Assembly (NCBI RefSeq): GCF_004349105.1
Contig: NZ_SMLB01000009.1
Span: 116,410 to 180,409 of the forward strand
Reading direction: 5' to 3'
Origin: Jiangella aurantiaca
GTDB lineage: Bacteria; Actinomycetota; Actinomycetes; Jiangellales; Jiangellaceae
DNA length: 64,000 nt
In this document: positions 50,781-59,109 of the stretch, in pieces
Layout of the letters: each line of letters starts with the position of its first letter
Position numbering within the stretch: the stretch's first letter is position 1
Made by a program: the position numbers and the translations under genes
The notes under the pieces: generated by a model
Database searches by the model: none
What the model was told of the DNA's origin: nothing
Seen by the model: the letters and a program-made list of their open reading frames with translations, nothing else

Positions 50781-51652
50781 GAGAGCTCCTCAGCGATGGA
50801 CGGGGCGTGCAGTTCCAGGGTGGCGCATTTGACGCCGCCACCGGCCTTCAACAGCTCGGACACGTCGACGGGGATCGGCTCGAAGCCGGCCCGGGTGACG
50901 GCGTCGGCCAGCTCGCGCGCCTGCGCGGCGAGCACGACGTGCCTGCCGTCGCTGACGGCGTTCAGCCCGAGCACCAGTGCGTCGGCTTCGCTGGCGACGA
51001 TCGCCTCGGGGAACAGCGTGGCCACGACCTCCTGGCTGCCCGGAGCGAACGCCGGCGGGTAGTACGCGATGGTGTGCCGGTCGAGCACGGCCAGCGCGGT
51101 GTCGAGGTGGTAGAAGCGCGGGTCGACCAGCTCCAGCGGCACGACGGGGACGCCGAAGACGGCGGCCAGCTCGGCGTGCGCGGCTGGGTCGGACCGGAAC
51201 CCGGCGCCGGCGAGGATCCGGCCGCCCGCCCAGGCGAAGTCGCCCTCGCCCTCGTTGACGGCGACCGGCTCGGTGACGGCGACGCCGACGCCTTCGAGCC
51301 AGGACCGGTGCGCCGGAGCCTCGTCAGCGCGGACCAGCTCGCGGAACCGGGCGCCCAGCGCGCGGTCGCCGACCACGAACGCCCCGTTCGCCGCGAACAC
51401 CATGTCCGGCAGCCCGGGCCGCGGGTCGAGCAGGTGCACGTGGTGGCCGAGCCGCTCGTACGTCGCGCGTAGCTCCTCCCACTGGGCCAGCGCGCGGTCG
51501 CGGTCCACCGGCCGGGACGGATCCATCCAGACGTTGATCGAGTAGTGCACGGCGAAGTGGTCGGGGCGGCACATCACGAAGTCGCGGGTCGTCGCGACGC
51601 GGTGGCCGGGCGGTGGGAGCCGGGTGAGCTCCGTGGCGTCGTTCACGGTCAC
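50777..51652 (-). CDS. ddaH: dimethylargininase/amidinotransferase-family hydrolase
   Basis: A 291-residue pentein-fold enzyme. The pattern CRPDHFAVHYSINVWMD, LPDMVFAANGAFVVGD, AVNEGEGDFAWAGGRIL, PRFYHLDTALAVLD (catalytic His) and GGGVKCATLEL (nucleophilic Cys near the C-terminus) matches DDAH-type hydrolases, which split dimethylarginine or arginine-like substrates to citrulline plus an amine. Linkage to ornithine aminotransferase and an Lrp regulator points to arginine or ornithine catabolism. The GTG at 51652 has no clear ribosome-binding site; GTG 51646 is equally possible. Confidence 0.87.
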   Translation of the reverse strand: MTVNDATELTRLPPPGHRVATTRDFVMCRPDHFAVHYSINVWMDPSRPVDRDRALAQWEELRATYERLGHHVHLLDPRPGLPDMVFAANGAFVVGDRALGARFRELVRADEAPAHRSWLEGVGVAVTEPVAVNEGEGDFAWAGGRILAGAGFRSDPAAHAELAAVFGVPVVPLELVDPRFYHLDTALAVLDRHTIAYYPPAFAPGSQEVVATLFPEAIVASEADALVLGLNAVSDGRHVVLAAQARELADAVTRAGFEPIPVDVSELLKAGGGVKCATLELHAPSIAEELS

Positions 51653-51696
51653 AGCAGAAAGGTAGAGCGACGCCCTGGCAGCGATCGATATCGTTC

Positions 51697-51756
51697 CGTT
51701 GCGCGTATGGAGGCGAAACGTTGCGTCAGTTCTCGGCCTGACGGCGATTCGTTGCG
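51697..51756. promoter_or_regulatory. three CGTTGCG half-sites, candidate Lrp operator
   Basis: CGTTGCG occurs at 51697, 51719 and 51750, i.e. 22 and 31 bp apart, close to two and three helical turns. All lie between the divergent lrp and ddaH starts. Phased half-sites suit octameric Lrp/AsnC proteins that wrap DNA. Confidence 0.5.
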
Positions 51757-51786
51757 CCAGGCGGGCGGAACGGGGACGATCCACCC

Positions 51787-52257
51787 ATGACACTCGACGC
51801 GCTGGACGAGCGGATCATCCGGGTCCTCATGGCCGACGGCCGGGCGAGCTACGGCGCCATCGGCGCGAAGGTCAGCCTGTCCGCGCCCGCGGTGAAGCGC
51901 CGTGTCGACCGGCTGCGCGCCCGCGGCGTCGTCACCGGGTTCACCGTCCGGGTCGAGCCGGCCGAGATCGGCTGGAGCACCGAGGCGTACGTCGAGCTGT
52001 TCTGCAACCCGCGCACGACGGGTGAGCAGATCGCCCGGCGCGTGCAGACCTACCCGGAGGTCGTCGAGGCGTTCATGGTCACGGGCGACGCCGACGCTCT
52101 GCTGCACGTCTTCGCGGGAAGCATGCAGCACTTCGAGCGGGTGCTGACGGAAATCTCCGCCGAGCCGTTCGTCGCCCGGACTCGCAGCGTGCTGGTGCTG
52201 TCGCCGCTGCTCCGCCGCGTGCAGGCCCCGCGGACCGACGTGGAGCCCGCCGGCTGA
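51787..52257 (+). CDS. Lrp/AsnC-family transcriptional regulator
   Basis: The 156-residue protein has an N-terminal helix-turn-helix (LDALDERIIRVLMADGRASYGAIGAKVSLSAPAVKRRVDRLRARGVV). A RAM/AsnC ligand-binding domain follows (EAYVELFCNPRTTGEQIARRVQTYPEVVEAFMVTGDADALLHVFA). Such proteins sense amino acids, and this one is divergent from the ddaH-rocD pair with phased half-sites between them, so it probably controls arginine catabolism and itself. The effector, arginine or ornithine, is inferred. Confidence 0.92.
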   Translation: MTLDALDERIIRVLMADGRASYGAIGAKVSLSAPAVKRRVDRLRARGVVTGFTVRVEPAEIGWSTEAYVELFCNPRTTGEQIARRVQTYPEVVEAFMVTGDADALLHVFAGSMQHFERVLTEISAEPFVARTRSVLVLSPLLRRVQAPRTDVEPAG

Positions 52258-52262
52258 CCCCC

Positions 52263-52361
52263 TCCACCCAGCAGTTGATCTTGGAGTAACCGGGCAGTTG
52301 CGGGGCGAAATGTCCGATTGATACCCCAGTTACTCCAAGATCAACTTCTGGGCGGTGTGGA
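52263..52361. repeat. dispersed palindromic element, family 1 copy B
   Basis: A ~99-bp palindrome with GTTGATCTTGGAGTAAC (52274-52290) perfectly paired to 52329-52345, extended by CCCAG-type outer pairs and TCCAC/GTGGA ends. The loop has TGTCCGATTGAT. It matches the element at 4405-4497 in stem, loop and flanks. It lies just past the Lrp stop. Confidence 0.75.
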
Positions 52362-52491
52362 ATTACACGGGTGTGGTTAGTCAAGGCGACACGCCGTGTG
52401 ACTGCTGAAATTGTTGTGATTCCTGTTCCCTGGGGTGACTTCATTGGTTACTGTGCTTCGTGGGACGCCAGGTACGGGGGAGGTTGTCAGA
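52362..52491 (+). promoter_or_regulatory. A+T-richer leader of the NlpC/P60 gene
   Basis: This 130-bp stretch is distinctly less G/C-rich than its surroundings and ends in GGGGGAGG before the ATG of the NlpC/P60 gene. It presumably holds the promoter. I looked for a cyclic-di-AMP (ydaO) riboswitch, common before such genes, and did not recognise one. Confidence 0.4.
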
Positions 52492-53850
52492 ATGCGCAAG
52501 GGGATCGTGGCGGGCATGTGCGCCACCGCGCTGGCAGCCGGCGTAGTCGGGCCGGCCTTCGCCGACCCGGCCGTTCCCAGCGAGTCCGACATCCAGGACG
52601 CCCGCGACGCCGAGGCGGCCGCCGCCGGTGACGTCGCCGCGCTCGAGGCTCGGCTGGCCGAACTGACGGCGCAGGTCGACGCACTGTACATCGAGGCGGC
52701 CAAGGCGATCGAGGCGTACAACGGCGCCCGGGTGCTGCTCGAGCAGGCCACCGAGGCGGAACGGACGGCCCGCGAGACCGCCCGGCAGCGCGCGGCGGAG
52801 GCCGAGCAGGCCCGCATCCAGCTGGGCCGGATGGCCGCGGCGACCTACAGTCAGGGCGGCCAGCTGGCCGGCGTCGGCATGGTGCTCGGCGCCGACGACG
52901 GCCAGGCGCTGTACGAGGGCATCGGTGCGCTGCGCGCCGTCACCCGCTCGCAGGCGACCATCGCGCGGCGGGCCCGCGACGCTCGGCAAGACGCCGACGA
53001 CGCGGCGGCGCAGGCGGAGACCGCGCTGGCGGAGCGGACGGCGGCCGCTGAGCAGGCCGACGCGGCCCGGGCGGCGGCCGAGGCCGCCGTCGCCGGGCAG
53101 GAGCAGGCCGTCGCCGCCGTCGAGGAGCAGCGGGCCGCCGCGATCGCCCAGCTCGCCGTCGCCCGCGGCACCACCATCGCGCTGGAGCGGCAGCGCCAGG
53201 AGGCCCTGGCGGCCGAGCAGGAGCAGGCCGAGCAGGAGCAGGCGGAGCAGGACCAGACCGAGCCGGAGCCGCCCGCGCCGACCGGCGAGCCGTCCCTCGC
53301 CCCGCCCGACGACCCGACCGTTCCGGTCGAGCCGACCGCCCCGCCGCAGCCGACGACCGAGCCGAGCACGCCGCCGGAGCCGACGGCCGAGCCGACGCCA
53401 CCGCCCGAGCCGCCGCAGCCCACCGTCGAGCCGTCGCCGGAGCCGACCGAGGAGCCGGAGGAGCCCGAGCAGCCCGATCCGCCGTCCGGCGGCGCCCAGG
53501 CCGCCGTCGACTACGCGTTCGCCCAGCTCGGCAAGCCGTACGAGTGGGGCGCGGACGGCCCGGACAGCTTCGACTGCTCCGGCCTCACCATGCGGGCGTG
53601 GGAGGCCGGCGGCGTCGACCTGCCGCACTGGAGCGTCGCGCAGGCGCAGCGGGTCGACCGCGTCTCGTACTCCGACCTGCGCCCCGGCGACCTCATCTTC
53701 TGGTCTGACAACGGCGAGGCCTCCGGCGTGTACCACGTGGGCCTGTACATCGGCGGCGGGCAGATGATCCACGCGCCGCGGCCGGGCAAGGACGTCGAGG
53801 TCCAGAACGTTCTCTACTGGGTCGACCCGTCGTTCTACGGCCGCGTCTGA
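52492..53850 (+). CDS. secreted NlpC/P60 peptidoglycan endopeptidase
   Basis: The 452-residue precursor has a signal peptide cleaved near AFADP. A ~200-residue Ala/Glu/Gln-rich coiled coil follows (ALEARLAELTAQVDALYIEA, ERTARETARQRAAEAEQARI). A Pro/Glu/Thr linker (~275-345) precedes the C-terminal NlpC/P60 domain. DSFDCSGLTMRAW carries the catalytic Cys, YHVGLYIGGG the His and MIHAPRPG the third polar residue. It resembles RipA/RpfB-linked hydrolases that cleave D-Glu-mDAP bonds; the coiled coil probably restrains or places it, as FtsEX partners do. GGAGG precedes the ATG. Confidence 0.92.
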   Translation: MRKGIVAGMCATALAAGVVGPAFADPAVPSESDIQDARDAEAAAAGDVAALEARLAELTAQVDALYIEAAKAIEAYNGARVLLEQATEAERTARETARQRAAEAEQARIQLGRMAAATYSQGGQLAGVGMVLGADDGQALYEGIGALRAVTRSQATIARRARDARQDADDAAAQAETALAERTAAAEQADAARAAAEAAVAGQEQAVAAVEEQRAAAIAQLAVARGTTIALERQRQEALAAEQEQAEQEQAEQDQTEPEPPAPTGEPSLAPPDDPTVPVEPTAPPQPTTEPSTPPEPTAEPTPPPEPPQPTVEPSPEPTEEPEEPEQPDPPSGGAQAAVDYAFAQLGKPYEWGADGPDSFDCSGLTMRAWEAGGVDLPHWSVAQAQRVDRVSYSDLRPGDLIFWSDNGEASGVYHVGLYIGGGQMIHAPRPGKDVEVQNVLYWVDPSFYGRV

Positions 53851-53877
53851 CGCGCCGGGCGCCGGCGCGCCGCGTCA
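53848..53877. terminator. shared terminator hairpin spanning both stop codons
   Basis: TGACGCG (53848-53854) pairs with CGCGTCA (53871-53877) around a GC-rich core GCCGGGCGCCGGCGC. The left arm starts with the NlpC/P60 TGA and the right arm ends with the ppa stop, so one stem serves both convergent genes. Confidence 0.7.
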
Positions 53878-54369
53878 GTGGGCGCCGCCGGACTCGATCA
53901 GGCGCTGGCGGGAGGCCTTGATCTCGTCCTCGGCGGCGGCGCGGTCGACCCACGTGGCGCCCTCCACCGACTTGCCCGGCTCGAGGTCCTTGTAGACCTC
54001 GAAGAAGTGCTGGATCTCCAGGCGGTCGAACTCCGGTACGTCGTCGATGTCCTGGAGGGTGACCTTCCGCGGGTCGGCGGCCGGCACGCAGAGCACCTTG
54101 TCGTCGCCGCCGGCCTCGTCCTTCATCCGGAACATGCCGATGGCGCGGCAACGGATGAGGCAGCCCGGGAAGGTCGGCTCCTCGATGAGCACGAGGGCGT
54201 CGAGCGGGTCGCCGTCGAGGCCGAGCGTGTCGTCGATGAACCCGTAGTCGTGGGGGTAGCGGGTCGACGTGAAGAGCCGGCGGTCGAGTTTGATGCGGCC
54301 GGTCTCGTGGTCCATTTCGTATTTGTTCCGGCTCCCCGCCGGTATCTCGATGGTGACGTCGAACTCCAC
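53875..54369 (-). CDS. ppa: inorganic pyrophosphatase
   Basis: The 164-residue family I enzyme hydrolyses pyrophosphate. Its signatures are [43 protein letters not shown] and [10 protein letters not shown] with the Mg-binding Asp cluster, plus [25 protein letters not shown]. Length and motifs are canonical. It is divergent from dacB with 94 bp between starts, an arrangement conserved in many actinomycetes. Confidence 0.96.
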   Translation of the reverse strand: MEFDVTIEIPAGSRNKYEMDHETGRIKLDRRLFTSTRYPHDYGFIDDTLGLDGDPLDALVLIEEPTFPGCLIRCRAIGMFRMKDEAGGDDKVLCVPAADPRKVTLQDIDDVPEFDRLEIQHFFEVYKDLEPGKSVEGATWVDRAAAEDEIKASRQRLIESGGAH

Positions 54370-54463
54370 CTGTAAGTCCTTCTCCCAAGCGTCCCGATGT
54401 GCTGGTCGGATCCAGTCTCCCGTACGGTGATGTCGGCCGTGTCAACAGGTGAGGAGGGCGACG

Positions 54464-55819
54464 ATGTGGAGGCGCGCCGGAATCGTGGCCGGCTGCGCCG
54501 TCGTGGTCGCCGCCGGCGCCGGGGTCGTGCTCGAGCGCACGGCCGGGCTGCCCTGGATCGACGCCGCGCCGACGGCCGGGACGTCGCTGTTCCGCCCGGA
54601 GCCGGCCCCCGCGCCGGACTGGTCGCCCGCGCCGGGCGTGCTGGCCGATCCGGCCGCCGCGGGCACGATGGGTGAGCCCGCCGTCGGCGAGGTGCTCGGG
54701 CCCACGCTCGGCGCCGCGGGGCTCGGCGGACGGGTCGGCGTCAGCGTCGTGAACCTCGCCACCGGCGCCTCGTCCTACGAGGTCGCCGGCGACGACCCGC
54801 ACACCCCGGCCAGCACGCTGAAGATCCTCACCGGCGCCGCCGCCCTCCACGCGCTCGGCCCGGACCACACGTTCACCACCCGGGTGGTCGGCGGGCCGGA
54901 CCCGTCCGCCATCACGCTCGTGGGTGGCGGCGACCCCACGCTCACGGCGGACGCCGATGGCAGCGGCACCCGGGTCGCCGACCTCGCCGCGGCGACGGCG
55001 CAGGCGCTCACCGACGCCGGCATCACGACGGTGACACTGTCCTACGACGCCTCGCTGTTCAGCGGGCCGGCGGTCGACCCGGACTGGAGCCCCGGCTACG
55101 TCCCCAACGTCGTCTCGCCGACCTCGGCGCTCGCCGCGGACATCCAGGACCGCCCCGCCGACCCGGCGCTCGACGCGGCCGCGGAGTTCGCCGACCTGCT
55201 GAGCGCTCAGGGCATCGCCGTCGACGGTGGCCCGGCCGAGGCCGCCGCACCGGCCGACGGCGCCGAGCTGGCCGCCGTCGCGTCCGCGCCGCTCGCCACC
55301 ATCGTCGAGGACATCCTCACCACCAGCGACAACGACGGCGCCGAGGTGCTCGCCCGGCACGTGGCCATCGCGTCCGGCGCGGCCGGCACGTCCGCCGACG
55401 CCGGTCCGGCGGTCGTGCAGGCGCTCACCGACGTCGGCCTGGACGCGTCCGGCGCGACGCTGCTCGACGGCAGCGGGCTGGCCCGCGGCAGCGCGGTCCC
55501 GGCCACGCTGATCACCGAGACGCTGGCCCTGGCCGCAGGTCCGGACCACCCGGAGCTGCGCGCCGTCGTCACCGGGCTGCCGGTCGCCTCGTTCACCGGC
55601 ACGCTCGCGGACCGGTTCGGCGACTCGTCCGCGGCCGGACTGGTTCGGGCCAAGACCGGCACGCTCACCGGCGTCAGCGCGCTGGCCGGCGTGGTGGTCG
55701 CCGCCGACGGGGTCGGCTACGCGTTCGCGGTACTCGCCGACGACGTCGGCAACACGCTGGAGGCGCGGGAGGCGCTGGACGACATCGCGGCGGCGCTGGC
55801 CGGCTGTGGCTGTGCCTAG
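54464..55819 (+). CDS. dacB: D-alanyl-D-alanine carboxypeptidase/endopeptidase (PBP4)
   Basis: The 451-residue secreted serine peptidase of family S13 starts with a signal anchor (GIVAGCAVVVAAGAGVVLE). It has the three penicillin-binding motifs: PASTLKIL (SxxK), LTTSDNDGAE (SDN, the S13 form of SxN) and VRAKTGTLTG (KTG). FTTRVVGGPDPSAITLVGGGDPTL is the conserved strand of the large insert. It trims or cleaves peptidoglycan peptides outside the membrane. GAGGAGG lies correctly before the ATG at 54464, which was preferred over an in-frame GTG at 54449. A 100-bp repeated element begins 2 bp after its stop. Confidence 0.93.
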   Translation: MWRRAGIVAGCAVVVAAGAGVVLERTAGLPWIDAAPTAGTSLFRPEPAPAPDWSPAPGVLADPAAAGTMGEPAVGEVLGPTLGAAGLGGRVGVSVVNLATGASSYEVAGDDPHTPASTLKILTGAAALHALGPDHTFTTRVVGGPDPSAITLVGGGDPTLTADADGSGTRVADLAAATAQALTDAGITTVTLSYDASLFSGPAVDPDWSPGYVPNVVSPTSALAADIQDRPADPALDAAAEFADLLSAQGIAVDGGPAEAAAPADGAELAAVASAPLATIVEDILTTSDNDGAEVLARHVAIASGAAGTSADAGPAVVQALTDVGLDASGATLLDGSGLARGSAVPATLITETLALAAGPDHPELRAVVTGLPVASFTGTLADRFGDSSAAGLVRAKTGTLTGVSALAGVVVAADGVGYAFAVLADDVGNTLEAREALDDIAAALAGCGCA

Positions 55820-55821
55820 GA

Positions 55822-55921
55822 GGGCCGGGCAAGACCGGCGGTGAGAGGGGGCCGGAGGCCTCCTCGATATCGTCGGTGCGAGGCGCAGGAAAGGGTGGCC
55901 GTACAGGAGCTTGCCCGGCCC
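55822..55921 (+). repeat. 100-bp dispersed element with terminal inverted repeats, family 2 copy F
   Basis: GGGCCGGGCAAG (55822-55833) and CTTGCCCGGCCC (55910-55921) are perfect 12-bp terminal inverted repeats. The interior includes CGATATCGTCGGTGCGAGGC, identical to the copy at 62652-62753 (reverse orientation). The two copies align over their whole ~100 bp with few gaps. It starts immediately after the dacB stop. The form is MITE- or REPIN-like; a structured RNA or terminator role is also possible. Confidence 0.75.
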
Positions 55922-55985
55922 GACGACTCCGTGTGCCTGAGGCAGCCCGGCGATCGGTGACGTAGCGTGGACGCGTGTGGAGGGC

Positions 55986-56031
55986 CCGTGCATACCGGCG
56001 ACGACCGAGTGAATGAGTCCCACATGCACGG
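55986..56031 (+). promoter_or_regulatory. hairpin in the leader of the DUF2342 gene
   Basis: CCGTGCAT (55986-55993) pairs with ATGCACGG (56024-56031) over a 30-nt loop, ending 21 bp before the ATG and close to its GAGGAG. It may shape the leader RNA or be a regulatory operator. Confidence 0.3.
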
Positions 56032-56052
56032 CCCGAGACGTGAGGAGTGTTG

Positions 56053-57165
56053 ATGACGACCGCTGACGCCGTTCCCGACATGGTCGACTGGGACCTCGCG
56101 GTCGCGACGGCCCAACGACTGGCCGGTCCCGGGCCGGTGGTCACCAACGCCGAGGCCCGCGACGCCGTGGCCGAACTGCGCCGGCTCGCCGCTGAGGCCG
56201 AGGCCCACGTCAAGGGCTTCACCGGCCTCGACGCCTCGCTCGGATACGCACCGCTGGTGGTGGTCGACCGCGGCAACTGGGCCCGGGCCAACGCCCAGAG
56301 CATGCGCACGATCATCGCGCCGCTGCAGCGCAAGCTGCAGAAGGGCCGCGACCGCAGCCCGTTCCAGCGGGTCGGCCCGAAGGTCACCGGGCTGCAGACC
56401 GGTGCGCTGCTGGCGTTCCTGGCCAGCAAGGTGCTCGGCCAGTTCGACCCGTTCTGGTCCGGCCGGGTCGGGGGCCCCGACGACGGCGCGCAGGGCCGGC
56501 TGCTGCTGGTCGCGCCGAACATCGTCCACGTCGAGCGCGAGCTGGGCGTCGACCCGCACGACTTCCGCCTGTGGGTCACGCTGCACGAAGAGACCCACCG
56601 GGTGCAGTTCACCGCCGTCCCGTGGCTGCGCGACCACCTGGCCGGCGAGATCGAGGCGTTCGTCGAGGCCACCGACGTCGACCCGGGCGCGTTCCTGACC
56701 CGCGCCCGCGACGCCGTCCGCTCGCTCAGCGAGAGCGCCCGGTCCGGCGACCGCACCGGCTCGATCCTCGACCTCGTCCAGACCCCGGCCCAGAAGGCCG
56801 TCATCGATCGCGTGACGGCGTTCATGTCGCTGCTCGAAGGGCACGCCGACGTCGTCATGGACGGCGTCGGCCCCGAGGTGATCCCGTCCGTCGAGACCAT
56901 CCGGCGCCGGTTCCAGCGCCGCCGCTACTCGTCGGTCGGGCTCGACCGCACGATCCGCCGGCTGCTCGGCCTCGACGCCAAGATGCGCCAGTACCGCGAC
57001 GGCGCCGCGTTCGTGAACGCCGTCGTCGACCGCGTCGGCATGGCGGGGTTCAACCGCATCTGGGAGTCGTCCGCCACGCTGCCGACCAAGGACGAGATCG
57101 CCGACCCCGTCGCCTGGGTGCGCCGGGTGCACGGCACTCCCGCGCTCGGCCGCGACGGCGCCTGA
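56053..57165 (+). CDS. zinc-dependent metalloprotease (DUF2342 family)
   Basis: The 370-residue protein belongs to an actinobacterial family recognised by VDWDLAVATAQRLAGPGP at the start. VAPNIVHVERELGVDPHDFRLWVTLHEETHRVQF follows, with the HEETH zinc motif (near 178). FMSLLEGHADVVMDGVG supplies a further ligand region, and KMRQYRDGAAFVNAVVDRVGM lies near the end. Proteolytic activity is inferred from HExxH. GAGGAG precedes the ATG by 5 bp. Its place between dacB and tilS is conserved across the phylum; some databases link the family to F420 metabolism, without proof here. Confidence 0.88.
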   Translation: MTTADAVPDMVDWDLAVATAQRLAGPGPVVTNAEARDAVAELRRLAAEAEAHVKGFTGLDASLGYAPLVVVDRGNWARANAQSMRTIIAPLQRKLQKGRDRSPFQRVGPKVTGLQTGALLAFLASKVLGQFDPFWSGRVGGPDDGAQGRLLLVAPNIVHVERELGVDPHDFRLWVTLHEETHRVQFTAVPWLRDHLAGEIEAFVEATDVDPGAFLTRARDAVRSLSESARSGDRTGSILDLVQTPAQKAVIDRVTAFMSLLEGHADVVMDGVGPEVIPSVETIRRRFQRRRYSSVGLDRTIRRLLGLDAKMRQYRDGAAFVNAVVDRVGMAGFNRIWESSATLPTKDEIADPVAWVRRVHGTPALGRDGA

Positions 57166-57180
57166 CCCGCCCGTCCGGCC

Positions 57181-58146
57181 ATGGCCCACCCGCACCTCGA
57201 CGTCCGGCGGGCCGTCCGCATGGCACTCGCGGACCTGGAGGACGGCGCCACGGTGTTGGTCGCCTGCTCCGGCGGCGCCGACTCGCTGTCCCTCGCGGCG
57301 GCGACGGCGTGGGTGGCCGGCCGCAGCGGGTTGCGGGCCGGCGCCGTCTGCGTCGACCACGGCCTCCAGCCGCGCTCGGCGGAGCGCGCCCGATCGACCG
57401 CCGCGGCGCTGTGCGGGCTCGGGCTCGACCCCGTCGTGACGGTGCACGTCGACGCGTCGCACGGGCCGGACGGGCCGGAGGGCAACGCGCGGGCGGCCCG
57501 GTACACGGCGCTGACCGCGACGGCGACGCGGGTGGGCGCGGCGGCGGTGCTGCTCGGGCACACCCTCGACGACCAGGCCGAGACCGTCCTGCTGGGACTG
57601 GCCCGCGGGTCCGGTCCGCGATCCCTGTCCGGCATGGCGGACCGGTCGGGCGTGCTGCGGCGGCCGCTGCTCGGCCTGCGCCGCGGCGTCGTGCGGGCCG
57701 CACTGCCGGCCGGGCCGACGCCGTGGGAGGACCCGCACAACGACGACGTCACGTACGCGCGCGCCCGGGTTCGGCACCGGGTGCTGCCTGTGCTTGAGGC
57801 TGAGCTCGGGCCTGGGGTCGCCGCGGCGCTGGCCCGCACCGCCGAACTGGCCCGCGCCGACGCCGACGCCCTGGACGCCGAGGCCGAGGCCGTGCTCGCC
57901 GCGGTGGGCACGGACGGTCCGCTGCCGGTCGACCACCTGGCGAAGCTGCCGCGGGCGGTCCGCTGGCGGGTGCTGCGCCGGGCCGCGATAGCCGCCGGCA
58001 GCCCGGCCACCGACCTCACCGCGGCCCACGTCGCCGCCGTCGACGCGCTCGTCACCGCGTGGCGCGGGCAGGCCGGCATCGACCTCCCCGGCGGCCTGCG
58101 CGCCACCCGCCGCGACGGCGTCCTGCGGTTCACGGCGCAGCGCTGA
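57181..58146 (+). CDS. tilS: tRNA(Ile) lysidine synthetase
   Basis: The 321-residue N-type ATP pyrophosphatase attaches lysine to C34 of tRNA-Ile(CAU), switching it to AUA decoding. [18 protein letters not shown] is the PP-loop (SGGxDS). [34 protein letters not shown] and [16 protein letters not shown] plus [25 protein letters not shown] follow in the proper order. It is essential in bacteria. It starts 15 bp after the metalloprotease gene. Confidence 0.95.
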   Translation: MAHPHLDVRRAVRMALADLEDGATVLVACSGGADSLSLAAATAWVAGRSGLRAGAVCVDHGLQPRSAERARSTAAALCGLGLDPVVTVHVDASHGPDGPEGNARAARYTALTATATRVGAAAVLLGHTLDDQAETVLLGLARGSGPRSLSGMADRSGVLRRPLLGLRRGVVRAALPAGPTPWEDPHNDDVTYARARVRHRVLPVLEAELGPGVAAALARTAELARADADALDAEAEAVLAAVGTDGPLPVDHLAKLPRAVRWRVLRRAAIAAGSPATDLTAAHVAAVDALVTAWRGQAGIDLPGGLRATRRDGVLRFTAQR

Positions 58147-58185
58147 CGGGTGCGCCGTACGTGCCGTTCGAAACTCACACCGTCG

Positions 58186-58247
58186 CGTTGATCATGGCGA
58201 ACTGGGGGTTCCCAGCACCCGGAACCCCGTCTTCTCCATGATCAACG
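58186..58247. repeat. GATCAT-core nested hairpin, copy E
   Basis: CGTTGATCATGG (58186-58197) pairs with CCATGATCAACG (58236-58247), and inside it GGGGTTCC (58205-58212) pairs with GGAACCCC (58221-58228). The nested stem lies between tilS and hpt and could attenuate transcription within the cluster. The arm resembles the other GATCAT hairpins of this window. Confidence 0.7.
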
Positions 58248-58344
58248 GCGATCGCTGGCGGCAGGACACCGGCGATCGGCGATGATCACGGCCGTCACCG
58301 CACTCGCCGCACCTCGCCTGCCGACCGTGTGAAAGGCTGCGCAC

Positions 58345-58896
58345 GTGGATCCAGAACACGTCGACGCAGACCTCGAGAAGATCCTGCTGACCGAGGAGGA
58401 GATCCAGGGCAAGCTGGCCGAGCTGGCGGCGGCCATCGAGCGCGACTACGAGGGCACGGACCTCCTGCTCGTCGGCGTGCTCAAGGGCGCGATCATGGTC
58501 ATGGCCGACCTCAGCCGGCATCTGTCGCGGCACGTCGAGCAGGACTGGATGGCCATCTCGTCCTACGGCTCGGGCACCCGGTCCAGCGGCGTCGTGCGCA
58601 TCGTGAAGGACCTCGACACCGACATCACCGACCGGCACGTGCTCGTCGTCGAGGACATCATCGACACCGGGCTGACGCTGTCGTGGCTGGTCTCCAACCT
58701 GCGCTCGCGCGGCCCGGCGTCGGTCGAGGTGTGCACGCTGCTGCGCAAGCCCGAGGCCGCGAAGACGTCCGTCGACGTCAGGTACGTCGGCTACGACATC
58801 CCCAACGAGTTCGTGGTCGGGTACGGCCTGGACTACGCCGAGCGGTACCGCAACCTGCGGGTCGTCGGTACCCTGGCGCCGCACGTGTACAGCTGA
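58345..58896 (+). CDS. hpt: hypoxanthine phosphoribosyltransferase
   Basis: The 183-residue purine-salvage enzyme joins hypoxanthine or guanine to PRPP. LLVGVLKGAIMVMADLSRHL is the N-terminal loop region. HVLVVEDIIDTGLTLSWLV is the PRPP-binding motif, and YVGYDIPNEFVVGYGLDYAERYRNL the family C-terminus. The start is GTG (MDPEHVDADLEK). Its position between tilS and ftsH is the usual one in bacteria. Confidence 0.96.
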   Translation: MDPEHVDADLEKILLTEEEIQGKLAELAAAIERDYEGTDLLLVGVLKGAIMVMADLSRHLSRHVEQDWMAISSYGSGTRSSGVVRIVKDLDTDITDRHVLVVEDIIDTGLTLSWLVSNLRSRGPASVEVCTLLRKPEAAKTSVDVRYVGYDIPNEFVVGYGLDYAERYRNLRVVGTLAPHVYS

Positions 58897-59109
58897 CGAC
58901 CCCGGTGTGACGGAGTCGTGGAGCCCGCCGGGAACACGGCGGCTCACCTGCGACGTTCGTACTATGTAACAGACCTGCCGGAATGGTCGAGTAGGCCCGC
59001 GCAAGGTATCGTCGGACGATCCGACACCTTCGGTGGACATGCCGGGCGTTCGCGGCGTGTGCTGAAGCCAGCCGATCACAGGAGGTACGAGGCCGCCAGG
59101 TCTCGCATC
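58897..59109 (+). promoter_or_regulatory. hpt-ftsH intergenic region with palindrome
   Basis: The 213-bp gap has GTCGGACGATCCGAC (59011-59025), a perfect 15-bp palindrome, about 85 bp before the ftsH start. An AGGAGG near 59081 is too far from the ATG to serve it. The region probably carries an ftsH promoter with a repressor site. Confidence 0.4.

Noticed and set aside
52362..52491. Cyclic-di-AMP (ydaO) riboswitch before the NlpC/P60 gene
   Set aside because: The leader is A+T-richer and long enough, but the conserved riboswitch core was not recognisable.
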